This document shows, in pieces, positions 42,171 to 51,782 of a stretch of 64,000 bases of DNA. Every line of letters starts with the position of its first letter. Position 1 is the stretch's first letter. Where the stretch lies: NCBI RefSeq assembly GCF_900099765.1, contig NZ_FNDX01000021.1:35636-99635 (forward strand). The letters run 5' to 3'. This DNA is from Paenibacillus typhae (GTDB lineage: Bacteria; Bacillota; Bacilli; Paenibacillales; Paenibacillaceae). The notes under the pieces were generated by a model, which made no database searches, was not told the DNA's origin, and saw nothing but the letters and a program-made list of their open reading frames with translations. The position numbers and the translations under genes are program-made.

Positions 42171-42291
42171 GGGAGGCCTCCTATGTAAGATATAAGTTAA
42201 TCCTTACTATACCATAGCCCCGCTCCCGGCCGTTTGAATCAGACGCAAGCCAAAGGTCTTCTTCCGCACCCGGCACCGGACGCCCGCCGTG

Positions 42292-44211
42292 TCACCTGCC
42301 GCTCTTCCGGTTTGCTTTTGTACGCCAGTAGATCCCGGCCGCTGCCAGGACAACCAGACCCGATATAAGTACTATTAATAGCGTCTGCCTGCTGCCGCTC
42401 CCCGGTCCAGGGCCGGCTTCCTCTCCGGCAGGTGACAATGCAGGAACGGCGGATTCCTCCGGTTCAGTGGAAAGCTCAGGAGCCTCTGCTGGTTGTCCTG
42501 CCTTCTGTACCGGCTCCTCTGCCGATGCATCCTCAGCAGATACTCCAATAATAGAGAAGCCCTCCTTGGTTATCGTATAAGGAACGATTTCCCCGCTGCG
42601 GAAATGCATCCGCAGCTGCATCTCCCCGTCCTTCACGCCGCTCCAGAAGTCATCCGTGAACTTGATTTCCCCGGTCTTGTAGTCCGGATAGAAATGGCGT
42701 ATATATTCCTTATACGGCGTCCACTCATCCGGACCGGCATTGCCGCCGCCGGTATAGACCGCTTCCAGCGTAGCCAGGCTGTCCCCGTTGAACAAGACCG
42801 GCAGGGAATAGATTCCTTGCGGTCCCTGCGAGCTCCGCAGAACAGGAGTATCGTAGCGGATCAGCTTGATGGGCCAGTCAGCTCCGCTACTAAATTTCGC
42901 GGTCAATACCGCGTTCACACCATACTCCTCCGTGAGCAGTCTCTCCAGCAGTGCGGAGGTGAGAATCAGCTTCTCCCCTTCAAGCCTGAAGTCCGTGCCC
43001 TCCGTAAGTACCTTGTCACCGGACAGCAGCTCCCTGAAGATGTTGCCGTTCATGTTCAACTCCAGCACGGTATCCTGCAGCAGCGAGCCTTTTTTAATGT
43101 ACACCGAATCGCTCTGGGCATTGGAGGAACGCCCCTTCCAGCCCTGCACCATCACCTGATGCAGCTCCTCATCCACCCATTTGAAGGTGCGCCTGTCAAA
43201 GTGCTGTCCGTTGTCCCACAGCAGCAGCGGCATTTTTTTCTCCCGGGCATAGTAGCCGATATATTCAAAAAACTTCAGAATCTCGCCATGCTGCACCGTC
43301 TCCAGTGATTTATCAAAGCCCAGCAGACCGTATTCGCCGATGATAACCGGAATGCCCTTCGATGTGAAGATGTCGTAAGCCCGGTCGAAGGCCTGGATCA
43401 AATCCTGCCTGGCAGTATCATCAAAGGTTGTAGTACCGGCTGTGTTCACACTGAACGGATAATATCCGTAATAGTGGAACGTTGCAATCAGCCGCTTGTC
43501 CTGGAGCTTTGTTATAGTCTTGGACAGCTCCAGCAGTCTGGCCTCGGTCGGTGCGGCTGTCAGCGTAGAGAGTACCAGCGGACGTTTGCCGTTGTTCCCT
43601 CCGGAGCTGCGGACGATGCTGTGGAAGGAGACGTTCAGTTCATCGAGCATTGTAAAATATTCCCGCTCATCCTTGCTCCAGTCATCGGAATAGCGCGGCT
43701 CATTGACGCTCTCGAACATCAGCGTATCCGGATAGGCCTTGAAATGCCCGGCAATCTGCGTCCAGGCGGCATTAAATCTGGCCATCACCTCATCATGCTC
43801 TGACGCCATATTCATAATCCAGTTGGAATCATGATGGAGGTTGATCATCACATGCATTTTCGCCTCCAGCGACCAGTCAACGACCTCCTGAATGCGTGCC
43901 ATAAAGGCCGGATCGATGGCATAGTCCGGGGCATCCCCCATCCGGTGCCTCCAGGTAATCGGAAGGCGGATCGTCTTGTAGCCCTCGGCAGCAAGCTGGT
44001 CAATAAAAGCCTTGGTCACAGGCGGGTTGCCCCAGGAGGTCTCATCCTCGCTGGCCTCAAAGGTATTGCCCAGATTCCAGCCGGGACCCAGTGCTTCCAC
44101 ATAAGCTTGCAGCGGTGTTTCGCTTTCTTTAGCCTGAGCAGGCGGAGCAGGCCAGACCAGGGCAGCCGCCAGCAGCAGGAGGATCAGGCTGAACGAATAT
44201 CTGTTTTTCAT
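42292..44211 (-). CDS. Membrane-anchored GH5 endoglucanase with CBM_X2-type module
   Basis: I start at ATG 44211, 8 nt after AAAAGGG. The 639-residue product has a signal peptide to about 27 (APPAQA), then a GH5 barrel with GPGWNLGNTFEA. The acid/base is E171 in VNEPRYS, and the nucleophile E293 in IIGEYGLLG; FHYYGYYPFS supplies the conserved histidine. At about 365-460 is an X2-like carbohydrate-binding module (SVYIKKGSLLQDTVLELNMN). A disordered Pro/Glu-rich linker then leads to a single C-terminal helix (LLIVLISGLVVLAAAGIYW) and basic KANRKSGR tail. It would thus be tethered to the outer face. Last gene of the transporter cluster. Confidence 0.9.
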   Translation of the reverse strand: MKNRYSFSLILLLLAAALVWPAPPAQAKESETPLQAYVEALGPGWNLGNTFEASEDETSWGNPPVTKAFIDQLAAEGYKTIRLPITWRHRMGDAPDYAIDPAFMARIQEVVDWSLEAKMHVMINLHHDSNWIMNMASEHDEVMARFNAAWTQIAGHFKAYPDTLMFESVNEPRYSDDWSKDEREYFTMLDELNVSFHSIVRSSGGNNGKRPLVLSTLTAAPTEARLLELSKTITKLQDKRLIATFHYYGYYPFSVNTAGTTTFDDTARQDLIQAFDRAYDIFTSKGIPVIIGEYGLLGFDKSLETVQHGEILKFFEYIGYYAREKKMPLLLWDNGQHFDRRTFKWVDEELHQVMVQGWKGRSSNAQSDSVYIKKGSLLQDTVLELNMNGNIFRELLSGDKVLTEGTDFRLEGEKLILTSALLERLLTEEYGVNAVLTAKFSSGADWPIKLIRYDTPVLRSSQGPQGIYSLPVLFNGDSLATLEAVYTGGGNAGPDEWTPYKEYIRHFYPDYKTGEIKFTDDFWSGVKDGEMQLRMHFRSGEIVPYTITKEGFSIIGVSAEDASAEEPVQKAGQPAEAPELSTEPEESAVPALSPAGEEAGPGPGSGSRQTLLIVLISGLVVLAAAGIYWRTKANRKSGR

Positions 44212-44238
44212 TGTACGCACCCTTTTCTGCAAGCAGTG

Positions 44239-45243
44239 TTATCCGATAATGCCGCTCCGCTCCACGCTCTCCACGAAATACCGCTGCACAACCATATACA
44301 GCAGAATCAGCGGAATAATGGCCAGCAGAATGCCGGTGTCAATAATCATGGCTACGTGGTTTGGATCAGCCTTAACCGCAGACCCGCCCCCGCCTGCCCC
44401 CAGCATACCCGGAATCAGCGCATTGGCCTGAGCCGCCAGCGAGCTGACCTTGGTAGGCATCAGCGCCAGCTCACTCATAAAGAGCGAAGTAAAAAAGGTA
44501 TCATTATACTGCCACACGAAGCAGAACAGGATGACGGTTATCATCGGCGAGACCGCATTGGGCAGCATGATCCGCAGAAACGTTTTTACCCCGCCCGCGC
44601 CGTCAATCAGGGCTGCTTCTTCAATCTCCTTCGGCATCCCCTTGAAAAACTGGCGGAAGATATAGATAAAGAGACCGGCCTTCAGGCCGATGGCGGTTGC
44701 CGAGGTAATAATGGAAGGCCAATACGTATTAAGCAGGTTGAGCCCGGACTTGCCGGTAAGCAGATGAATGATGCCCATTATATCGAAGCTTCTGAAATGC
44801 AGGTACATCGGCACCATCAGCGTGCTGGTCGGCACGAGCAGTGTCAGAATAACCAATGCGAACAGGATATTGCTTCCCGGAAAGTTAAATCTGGCGAAGC
44901 CATACCCCGCCAGGGCACAGGAGGCCGTGGTCAGCAGCGTCGTCACGACAACGAACAGCAGCGTATTGCCGAGCAGCGGGAAGTAATCCAGGATCTGCAT
45001 CGCCATTCTGATATTGTCCATCGTGAAATGGACCGGAATCATATAAATCGTCGGGTTGTAAATATCCGTCTTATCCTTGAAGGCAATGGAGAACTTCATC
45101 AGCAGCGGATAAATAATGATGAAGGATATCCCTGTAACAAGCGCATAACGGAACACTGCGTACAGGATATCGACTGCCCTGCCTCTCACCTTCTGGATTC
45201 TGTAATGCTGGGCTTCTTTACGGACAGCTTGCGGGGACTGCAT
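44239..45243 (-). CDS. Sugar ABC transporter permease, MalG type (second pair)
   Basis: The ATG at 45243 follows GGAGG with 7 nt spacing, giving 334 residues. Six membrane helices are apparent. The EAA loop EIEEAALIDGAGGVKTFLRI lies at about 210-229. A Gly/Ala-rich loop (LGAGGGGSA) before the last helix is unusual. It follows the MalF-type gene by 22 nt and precedes the GH5 gene by 27 nt. Confidence 0.9.
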   Translation of the reverse strand: MQSPQAVRKEAQHYRIQKVRGRAVDILYAVFRYALVTGISFIIIYPLLMKFSIAFKDKTDIYNPTIYMIPVHFTMDNIRMAMQILDYFPLLGNTLLFVVVTTLLTTASCALAGYGFARFNFPGSNILFALVILTLLVPTSTLMVPMYLHFRSFDIMGIIHLLTGKSGLNLLNTYWPSIITSATAIGLKAGLFIYIFRQFFKGMPKEIEEAALIDGAGGVKTFLRIMLPNAVSPMITVILFCFVWQYNDTFFTSLFMSELALMPTKVSSLAAQANALIPGMLGAGGGGSAVKADPNHVAMIIDTGILLAIIPLILLYMVVQRYFVESVERSGIIG

Positions 45244-45265
45244 GCCGTATCCTCCTTTGCATAAA

Positions 45266-46165
45266 TCAGTTGTAATGCACCCGTTTGGACAGCACATAGC
45301 CCACTATGACCAGGATGATGCTGATAATCAGCGTATAGATCCAGGACATCGCCGCACTCAGCCCGAAGTTCTGGGTGGTGAACGCCGTGGTGAAGATCAT
45401 TTTTGTTACTGCGCTGCCTGAGAAGGAGTCGATGATCGTATAGATTACATTCGTCAGGATCAGCGGGCTCACGAGCGGGAAGGTGATTTTCCAAAAGGAT
45501 TCATAAGCAGTGGCCCCTTCAATCTTCGCCACCTCATACATCGCTCCGGGAACGGACTGCAGTGCGGCAAGAAAAATCAGAATCTGCACACCTGAGCTGG
45601 TTATAATCTCATAGATCCGCAGAATCGCATCGACAATGTAGTCTACGAACGACAGCGGCAGACCGATATCGCTCAGAATCATCACCATGGACATGACGTT
45701 GTACTGGGAGCCCGATTGCCCGAGTTCATTCACGGCAGTCGCATCACCAACCAGATTGATCAGCCCCGAGGCTTCTGCTGCCGATATGGCATTGGAGGCC
45801 AGGATAACCGGCAGAAAAAAGATGGCCCGGGCGACGATTCTACCCCTGAACTTCTGGTTCAATAGCGTTGCCGAGAACAGGCTGAAGAACAGGATCATCG
45901 GCACATTCAGCACCATATCCCAGACCGATTCGGTCAGGACGCGGTTGAAGGTGGCATCGACAAACAAAGCATTGTTGAAATTGGCCCAGCCCACGCCCTC
46001 CAGCGTAAACCCCGAAGGATCAACGGTTAATTTGCTGAAGCTGAATTGGATGGACCGGAGCAGCGGGGCTGCGAACAGGAATATAAATCCGAGCAGCCAC
46101 GGCGCTATAAAAGCAATGCCCAGCAAGGAGCGCTTATGCTGCAGGCTCAGCTTGTTTCCGTTCAT
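45266..46165 (-). CDS. Sugar ABC transporter permease, MalF type (second pair)
   Basis: A 299-residue permease with six membrane helices. The EAA loop MYEVAKIEGATAYESFWKIT at about 205-224 is divergent, with K-I-E-G-A in place of the usual QIDGA. It also has a long extracellular loop (from about 125 to 165). It overlaps the end of the DUF5696 gene by 4 nt, so it is translationally coupled to it. Its low similarity to the first MalF gene of the cluster suggests a different assembly partner. Confidence 0.88.
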   Translation of the reverse strand: MNGNKLSLQHKRSLLGIAFIAPWLLGFIFLFAAPLLRSIQFSFSKLTVDPSGFTLEGVGWANFNNALFVDATFNRVLTESVWDMVLNVPMILFFSLFSATLLNQKFRGRIVARAIFFLPVILASNAISAAEASGLINLVGDATAVNELGQSGSQYNVMSMVMILSDIGLPLSFVDYIVDAILRIYEIITSSGVQILIFLAALQSVPGAMYEVAKIEGATAYESFWKITFPLVSPLILTNVIYTIIDSFSGSAVTKMIFTTAFTTQNFGLSAAMSWIYTLIISIILVIVGYVLSKRVHYN

Positions 46166-48741
46166 GACGCTTCACCTTCAATCAGATATTGTCCGGCACC
46201 GACAGCGGTTCCTTGCACGGAGACATCCTTGCCGGTGTAGTTGACATAGATAGATATACCGTTGCTATACTGCACCTCCACAACACCCTCCTGATGGCGT
46301 ATATGGTTTACGATCTGCGCATGCTGTACCGGGGCAAGCACCTCATTTACTTCCTTGTACATGGAAACCGCCTGCTCATACCAGTCCTGATAGGAGGTTG
46401 CATACAGGCTGTCAAAATGCGTGAATTTCAGCTTCGAGGACGGCTCGTAGGACCACGAAAAGTATGGTGCTGACCCCAGCTCGATGGAGCGGAGCAGCTG
46501 TGTGTGCATATCCTGCTCGTCACTCAGATTAACCGGTGTGCCGGTATAGCTGATGAAGCCATGGATCACCATCTGATAAAAGGGAACGTCTTCATCTGTA
46601 AGCGCAAAGCCGCTTGAGGATACTGGAACATTAATCAGATGATCGGCATAAGGCCAGGCATAGGCGTTGCCGCCTGAAACCATGGTCTGGTCCACATCCT
46701 GGCTGATTCTGTCCAGCTGCTCCTTCACGATCGCCTTGGCCGTTTCCCGCTGGATCACCCGGCTGGCCCGGAAGTCGGAGCTCAGCACATTGCCTAGATC
46801 CCGCAGAGACACGCCTTCCATTCCAAAGCCGGCATACTTATCCATAAAAGAATCCACATAATAGGGCAGCTTGGCTGGTGATAACAGGTAGTAGCCTCCA
46901 AGTGTCATATCCATCCGGTTCAGCGCCCGGTTATAAGGATACAGCTGTGCTTCCTCCCGTGTAACAAACCTTGCCGCATCAGAGGAGGGTGTGAATCCGC
47001 TGTCATTATGATAAATCTGCTGGAAGGCTACATCCGGGAACAGCGTTCCGCCGGCCTGTGTCAGCTGGTCCCGCAGCGCGGTCAGCTCTGACCTGCTGCC
47101 AAGCACGCTTTCCGTCTTCAGCTTATCCGGCGTGGAGTGATTCACGCCTTTGCCGGACCAGCCGGTGTACCGCATCAGCAGCCGGCCGATACCGTCCTGC
47201 TTCAATTGCCCGGCAATCAGCGCAGCCTGCCGGAAGGAGGTCATGGAAATCTCGGAGCGGTAAGGCACGCCGAGCAGCGATTTCTGCTTGTCGACAGCGC
47301 CCAGTATATCCAGATAAAATGGAATGCTCTGCTCCCCGGCCAGAGGTGTGAGCGCCTTCTCCGCAACCAGCTTATCCCGGTACAGCTCAGCCATCCCGGA
47401 GTAGCTGGCCTTATCCCCGCTCAGGAAGCTGTAGCGGACCTGAATATCGCCCTTGTAAATTTCTTCGCTAAGCAGCTGTATTTCCTGAATGGTCGCTCCG
47501 GTGTACAGCTCAAGCTCATCCTCGCCGCGCAGGGAATAGCTGCTGTGGATGAAATTGTAGGAATTCTTTTTGCCACTGATATCGGCGGCAATGCTGGCGA
47601 TGGCATCGCCCTTCTCGATGACGGCGAACCATGCGCCATCTCCAGCCTTCATGCCGAAGACGGGCATCCGGGCATTCTGACTGACCTGCCCGCGCCGGTA
47701 GCTGTTGTCATTGGGGTCCGGCCCGTACACCCGCTGCACATACTGCTCTTCCTTCACCTTGCCGTTGTTCAGACGGATCAGGCTGCCGGAGCCGTCAGGA
47801 ACCAGCATATAGCCGTCCGTCAGCCGGTCTGCAGCGCCGAACATGTTAAGCAGATCCAGGCTGCGGATCTGATATTGCCCGCTCTCCTTAACCTGGTTCA
47901 CAGGAACGGTTACGATCAGTGAGCCCTCCTCCAGCCGGTATTCCAGCGGGATAACAAAATTGGGCTTAGACGTCCCCGCTTCCCCGCCGATTCCGTTCTC
48001 CGCATTGTCCTGCGCCAGATCCTCGGCAGAATAGCCCGCCAGTGCAAAGGCGGCGGTCATTTTCTTGAGCACCAGCGGCTTGGAGACCTGGGCATCGATC
48101 CGCTCCATGATGTCCGGGCTGCCTTCTTTGGGATAATAGCGGGTTGCAACATATTTGGCAGTCGACGCATCCAGCTTGGAGAGCACCTTCTCCTCCAGCC
48201 GGGCCTGGCTGATATATTGAGGCAGCGCATCAATACCTGCCGAGGTGTCCCCGATGGTATAAGTGATCCGCAGCCCGTTCTTCAGACTCTCGGCTGTGAA
48301 CTGCTTGCTGCTGATGCTCTGGGCAAAGTTGGTGTAGGATTCAAGCGTCCCTACAGCATCACGGAACAATACGGTCAGCTGCGAGGACAGCAGCTCCTTC
48401 TCAAAGCCCGAGGCCAGCGTATCCTCATTGCGGCCTTCCGGATTGCTGTACCAGATCTGACCTGTCCGTTTATCCTTCACCGCTACCTCAGTCGTTTCAG
48501 CGTTATAGTACAGGGACAGCTCTGCATCATCCGCTGCCAGAATCATGCCGGGCACTCCGCCGGAGGAATCAGGCAGCGCAGCCAGCTCGCTTCCGGCCTC
48601 AAGCTCAGCCGTCACTTCCATATAGGCGGAGGCTTCAACAGCTTCCGCACCGCGGGAGCTGAAGTACAGGACAGCCGCGGCGATGATACAGAGGACTGCG
48701 GCACAGGCCAGCACCGCAGCCGGTAATTTTCGTCTTTTCAC
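46162..48741 (-). CDS. DUF5696 domain protein, membrane-anchored, possible glycosidase-like barrel
   Basis: The open frame starts at 48759, but AAGGAGG lies inside that segment and 8 nt before a GTG at 48741, so I start at the GTG (859 residues). A membrane helix lies at about 8-28. A beta-rich domain to about 430 contains YMLVPDGSGSLIRLNNG and GMKAGDGAWFAVIEKGDA. A second region (about 500-800) looks like an alpha/beta barrel: RLLMRYTGWSGKGVN, GTLFPDVAFQQIYH and GGYYLLSPAKLPYYVD, similar in feel to large GH101-like barrels. Function unknown. It is coupled to the YIP1 gene and the second permease pair. Confidence 0.8.
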   Translation of the reverse strand: MKRRKLPAAVLACAAVLCIIAAAVLYFSSRGAEAVEASAYMEVTAELEAGSELAALPDSSGGVPGMILAADDAELSLYYNAETTEVAVKDKRTGQIWYSNPEGRNEDTLASGFEKELLSSQLTVLFRDAVGTLESYTNFAQSISSKQFTAESLKNGLRITYTIGDTSAGIDALPQYISQARLEEKVLSKLDASTAKYVATRYYPKEGSPDIMERIDAQVSKPLVLKKMTAAFALAGYSAEDLAQDNAENGIGGEAGTSKPNFVIPLEYRLEEGSLIVTVPVNQVKESGQYQIRSLDLLNMFGAADRLTDGYMLVPDGSGSLIRLNNGKVKEEQYVQRVYGPDPNDNSYRRGQVSQNARMPVFGMKAGDGAWFAVIEKGDAIASIAADISGKKNSYNFIHSSYSLRGEDELELYTGATIQEIQLLSEEIYKGDIQVRYSFLSGDKASYSGMAELYRDKLVAEKALTPLAGEQSIPFYLDILGAVDKQKSLLGVPYRSEISMTSFRQAALIAGQLKQDGIGRLLMRYTGWSGKGVNHSTPDKLKTESVLGSRSELTALRDQLTQAGGTLFPDVAFQQIYHNDSGFTPSSDAARFVTREEAQLYPYNRALNRMDMTLGGYYLLSPAKLPYYVDSFMDKYAGFGMEGVSLRDLGNVLSSDFRASRVIQRETAKAIVKEQLDRISQDVDQTMVSGGNAYAWPYADHLINVPVSSSGFALTDEDVPFYQMVIHGFISYTGTPVNLSDEQDMHTQLLRSIELGSAPYFSWSYEPSSKLKFTHFDSLYATSYQDWYEQAVSMYKEVNEVLAPVQHAQIVNHIRHQEGVVEVQYSNGISIYVNYTGKDVSVQGTAVGAGQYLIEGEAS

Positions 48742-48755
48742 AGATGCGGCCTCCT

Positions 48756-49376
48756 TCATGTACGGAAAATCAATTCACGGTAAATGTTGATAAAGAACTC
48801 GATAATCTGCTGGATCATGCTCAGGACAAGGGTTCCGAGAAATACTACGATGCCCATAACCACTACCGTCAGCAGCATTGTGACAATCGTTTTGAGCACG
48901 GTGTACTGGTGAACGGTCATAATGCCGACGAACAGCAGCGCGATGAACCAGATGGATGCCACCGACATCATCAGATAGTAGAAGGCCGTTTCTTCCTCCG
49001 CCATGAATCGGCTGGCCACCACCATCGGAGTATAAATAATGACAATGGGAACAAGCGCATAGCCCGTAGCCATCATGATTTCTTTGAATTTCCCCTCGCC
49101 GTCCATCAGCGTTGTAATGGCCCAGTTGGACAGGCACCACAGGAAAAACGGAAAGACAACGGTAAACAGCTGTGTAATGCTGTTTAAATGGCGCGGGTCA
49201 TTGTAATTGACCAGAAAGCCTGCGAACTGATTCTTCAGGATCATAGAGATTACCACAAGCAGAAGAATGGTCAGTGTTACCCGCAGCTTTCCTTTGCCCT
49301 CATATTTCATATCCCAAAAGCTGTCAAACGGATGCACAATGAGGTGCAGCGGGAATTTAATGAAATCCTGCCTCAT
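48756..49376 (-). CDS. YIP1-family integral membrane protein
   Basis: A 206-residue protein with five membrane helices (about 30-48, 67-88, 103-125, 138-160 and 170-195). The conserved YIP1 features are HPFDSFWDMKYEGKGK before the first helix and the LMDGEGKFKEIMMATGYALV loop. The family is widespread and functionally vague in bacteria. It overlaps the NHL gene upstream by 20 nt and is 14 nt from the GTG of the DUF5696 gene, so all three are likely translated together and may form one membrane complex. Confidence 0.85.
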   Translation of the reverse strand: MRQDFIKFPLHLIVHPFDSFWDMKYEGKGKLRVTLTILLLVVISMILKNQFAGFLVNYNDPRHLNSITQLFTVVFPFFLWCLSNWAITTLMDGEGKFKEIMMATGYALVPIVIIYTPMVVASRFMAEEETAFYYLMMSVASIWFIALLFVGIMTVHQYTVLKTIVTMLLTVVVMGIVVFLGTLVLSMIQQIIEFFINIYRELIFRT

Positions 49377-50865
49377 GGGCGTTCCCCTCCTTAAGGTTGT
49401 GCGGAGTCTGCCTGGAAGCCCGGGAGTCCCGCTTTCTTCTCCAGAAGCTGAGGATCCGATAGGCGATCCATACGGCAGCCAGCAGCATTACTGATGTCAG
49501 GAAGGTTCCGAAGTGCTCCTGCATCACCTCTCTGCGATACCGTTTGAAGGCTACGGAATAACCGTCCCGGTCCATCCCGAGCTTGAAATATTTCATCGCT
49601 TCCTTGTTGTTCTTCTCCATCAGCAGCGACTTGCCTATGCCGATATATGCGATATCATAGTTGGCATTCAGCTTCAGGACTTCCTTCCAGACGGGAACCG
49701 CCTGTGCATCCTCGCCGTTGTAATGATAGCCGACCGCCTCATTGACAATGCTGCCGAACCGGGTCGGCTTGAAGATCACGATGTTGCCCTTCCCCCGGTC
49801 CAGCACGAGCTGGCTGCCGCCGGCGTATTCAATGGCTGCCGGTATTTTGAACGTCCCGGTCTGATTGCCCTTGCCGCCGTATACATACAGAAGGTCGCCT
49901 TCATCGTTATAGGTGAACACCTTGCCCTGATTGGCATCAAGCGCGCTGTACATACCGTCTGGAAGCACCTTGATATCCGTGAACTTGGACGGTCCTACCG
50001 ATATCCGGTAACGGATATCCCCCAGCACATCGAAGTAGCCGAACCGCTTCAGCACATCCTCACCGGAGGGATTAAGCCGTTTGACCGGCTCCTTCGAGCC
50101 CGGATCAATATTGGTCGCATACAGGAAGCCTTTGTCATCCACATCAATATTGGAGAATTCCGTAGGGACGAACAATGCCATCTGTGCCTTCTGCGCCTTG
50201 GTGGAGAACATCCGCCAGATGTATTCGGTGTAGTCGCGCTTGACCTTATTCGTGCCGACGTAGCCGATGAACACGCCGTTCTCGTCAAACTGCATAATCC
50301 CCTCGAAAATACCCTTGGCGATAACATAGACCCGTTCCGCCTGGTCCACTGTGACCTTGACCGGGATAAACTTGAAGTCCGCCGGCAGAATATCCGACTC
50401 CGGCTGCTCAATCATCCGCAGCAGTTCCCCGTCCGGGGACAGCACGACGATGCGCCCGTTGTCCGTATCGGCAACAAACAGATTGCCCTCGTCATTAACG
50501 TAGAGGCCCGACGGATTCTTGAAGGTTTCTTCCTTCCCGCCGTTGTCAAAGCCGGTAATGACCTTATCGACCTTCCAGCTGCTGTCCAGGCAGATAATCC
50601 GGGCATTCCCGGTGTCCACGATATAGATCAGCCCGCTGTCCGCAACGACCATGTCGGCGGGGTCCAGAAAGTCACCCACTCCGAGATCCTTGCCTGTAAG
50701 GGTGCGGTCGGGGATGTACGCTGCCGGAGCAGGCACGGCTTCCTCCCAGTAATTATAGTTATAGCTCTCATATGGCACGGCCTCGGCATTCACCGGCGCG
50801 GGAGCCGCACAACTTAGCAGCAGGGATGCCATTGTCCCCGCAAGCAGCCACTTTTTTGCAATCAA
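49357..50865 (-). CDS. NHL/beta-propeller protein with TPR-like segment and C-terminal helix
   Basis: A 502-residue exported protein. The signal segment holds SCAAP and ends near NAEA; a lipobox is possible but atypical (LLSC). Residues about 60-380 form an NHL-type beta-propeller, with repeats such as DPADMVVADSGLIYIVDTGN, NPSGLYVNDEGNLFVADTDN and KVLPDGMYSALDANQGKVFT. A TPR-like pair follows at about 400-440 (AYIGIGKSLLMEKNNKEAMK), then one C-terminal membrane helix (TFLTSVMLLAAVWIAYRIL) and a basic tail. It starts at TTG with a G-run ribosome binding site. A scaffold or sensor role outside the membrane is an inference. Confidence 0.85.
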   Translation of the reverse strand: MIAKKWLLAGTMASLLLSCAAPAPVNAEAVPYESYNYNYWEEAVPAPAAYIPDRTLTGKDLGVGDFLDPADMVVADSGLIYIVDTGNARIICLDSSWKVDKVITGFDNGGKEETFKNPSGLYVNDEGNLFVADTDNGRIVVLSPDGELLRMIEQPESDILPADFKFIPVKVTVDQAERVYVIAKGIFEGIMQFDENGVFIGYVGTNKVKRDYTEYIWRMFSTKAQKAQMALFVPTEFSNIDVDDKGFLYATNIDPGSKEPVKRLNPSGEDVLKRFGYFDVLGDIRYRISVGPSKFTDIKVLPDGMYSALDANQGKVFTYNDEGDLLYVYGGKGNQTGTFKIPAAIEYAGGSQLVLDRGKGNIVIFKPTRFGSIVNEAVGYHYNGEDAQAVPVWKEVLKLNANYDIAYIGIGKSLLMEKNNKEAMKYFKLGMDRDGYSVAFKRYRREVMQEHFGTFLTSVMLLAAVWIAYRILSFWRRKRDSRASRQTPHNLKEGNAHEAGFH

Positions 50866-50877
50866 CTGCCTTCCCCC

Positions 50878-51780
50878 CTAGTCCTTCATTCCTGAAGTAG
50901 CCATTGTCTCAATAATCCGGCTCTGTGAAAAAACAAACAGCGTAATCGGCACGCTCATCAGGATCAGCGCCACCGCCGCCGCCGCACCGGAACGGGCAAT
51001 ACCTCCCGCTACCACCTGCCCAGCCGCGAAATGAAGCGATTTCAGCTGTTCGCTGTAGATGAAGCCGTTGCCGTCGCTGCCCCACAGAATCTGAAACAGC
51101 AGAATAATCAGGGTCAGCCAGGCCGGCTTGACGTTAGGCATAACGATCGTCCAGAAGATGCGGTATTCGCTGGCACCGTCGATTTTGGCGGCCTCCAGCA
51201 GCACATCCGGAATCTGCTCCATGAACTGCTTCATCAGATACAGGCCCAGAGAATAGGCGAATGCCGGTATAATGACGGCCCAGTACGTGTCGATCAGCCC
51301 CAGCCAGGACATAATCATATAGTTGGGCATGGCCGTTACGGCCGGCGTGAACATCAGCGACAGGACGACGATGGTGAACAGCACTTTTTTGCCGGGAAAA
51401 TGATGTTTGGCCAGCGGATAGGCCGCTGCTGAGGCAAATATGACGTGTCCGATAATGCCTGCGCCTGTAATAAACACCGTGTTGAAAATATAACGCGAGA
51501 ACGGCACCCACGAATTGCCGAGCAGATTAAACAGGTCAACAAAGTTATTCAGCGTGGGATTGCGCACAAACAGGGTCGGCGGGAAAATAAATATCTCATC
51601 CAGCGGCTTGAACGCATTGTTAATGGCATAAACGAGCGGCAGAATCATAAAGGCCCCGAAGAGTGTCAGCAGGGCAAATAAGGAAAACGTGCCCCAGGCT
51701 GAACGGTTTACCCGTTTTTTGGGCATCCGGACCGCGCGGCCGAGCCGCCTCCTGGCATTAACCTGAAAGGGGATATTCAT
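50878..51780 (-). CDS. Sugar ABC transporter permease, MalG type (first pair)
   Basis: A 300-residue permease with six membrane helices and the EAA loop VLLEAAKIDGASEYRIFWTI at about 190-209. The N-terminal tail is basic. It lies 12 nt before the NHL gene and 2 nt after the MalF-type stop, so it is co-transcribed. Its counterpart substrate-binding protein is probably the 986-residue or the 453-residue protein upstream. Confidence 0.92.
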   Translation of the reverse strand: MNIPFQVNARRRLGRAVRMPKKRVNRSAWGTFSLFALLTLFGAFMILPLVYAINNAFKPLDEIFIFPPTLFVRNPTLNNFVDLFNLLGNSWVPFSRYIFNTVFITGAGIIGHVIFASAAAYPLAKHHFPGKKVLFTIVVLSLMFTPAVTAMPNYMIMSWLGLIDTYWAVIIPAFAYSLGLYLMKQFMEQIPDVLLEAAKIDGASEYRIFWTIVMPNVKPAWLTLIILLFQILWGSDGNGFIYSEQLKSLHFAAGQVVAGGIARSGAAAAVALILMSVPITLFVFSQSRIIETMATSGMKD

Positions 51781-51782
51781 GA

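Noticed and set aside
43831..45264. 477-codon plus-strand frame opposite the GH5 and permease genes
   Set aside because: Spans two good genes on the opposite strand; long antisense frames are common at this base composition.
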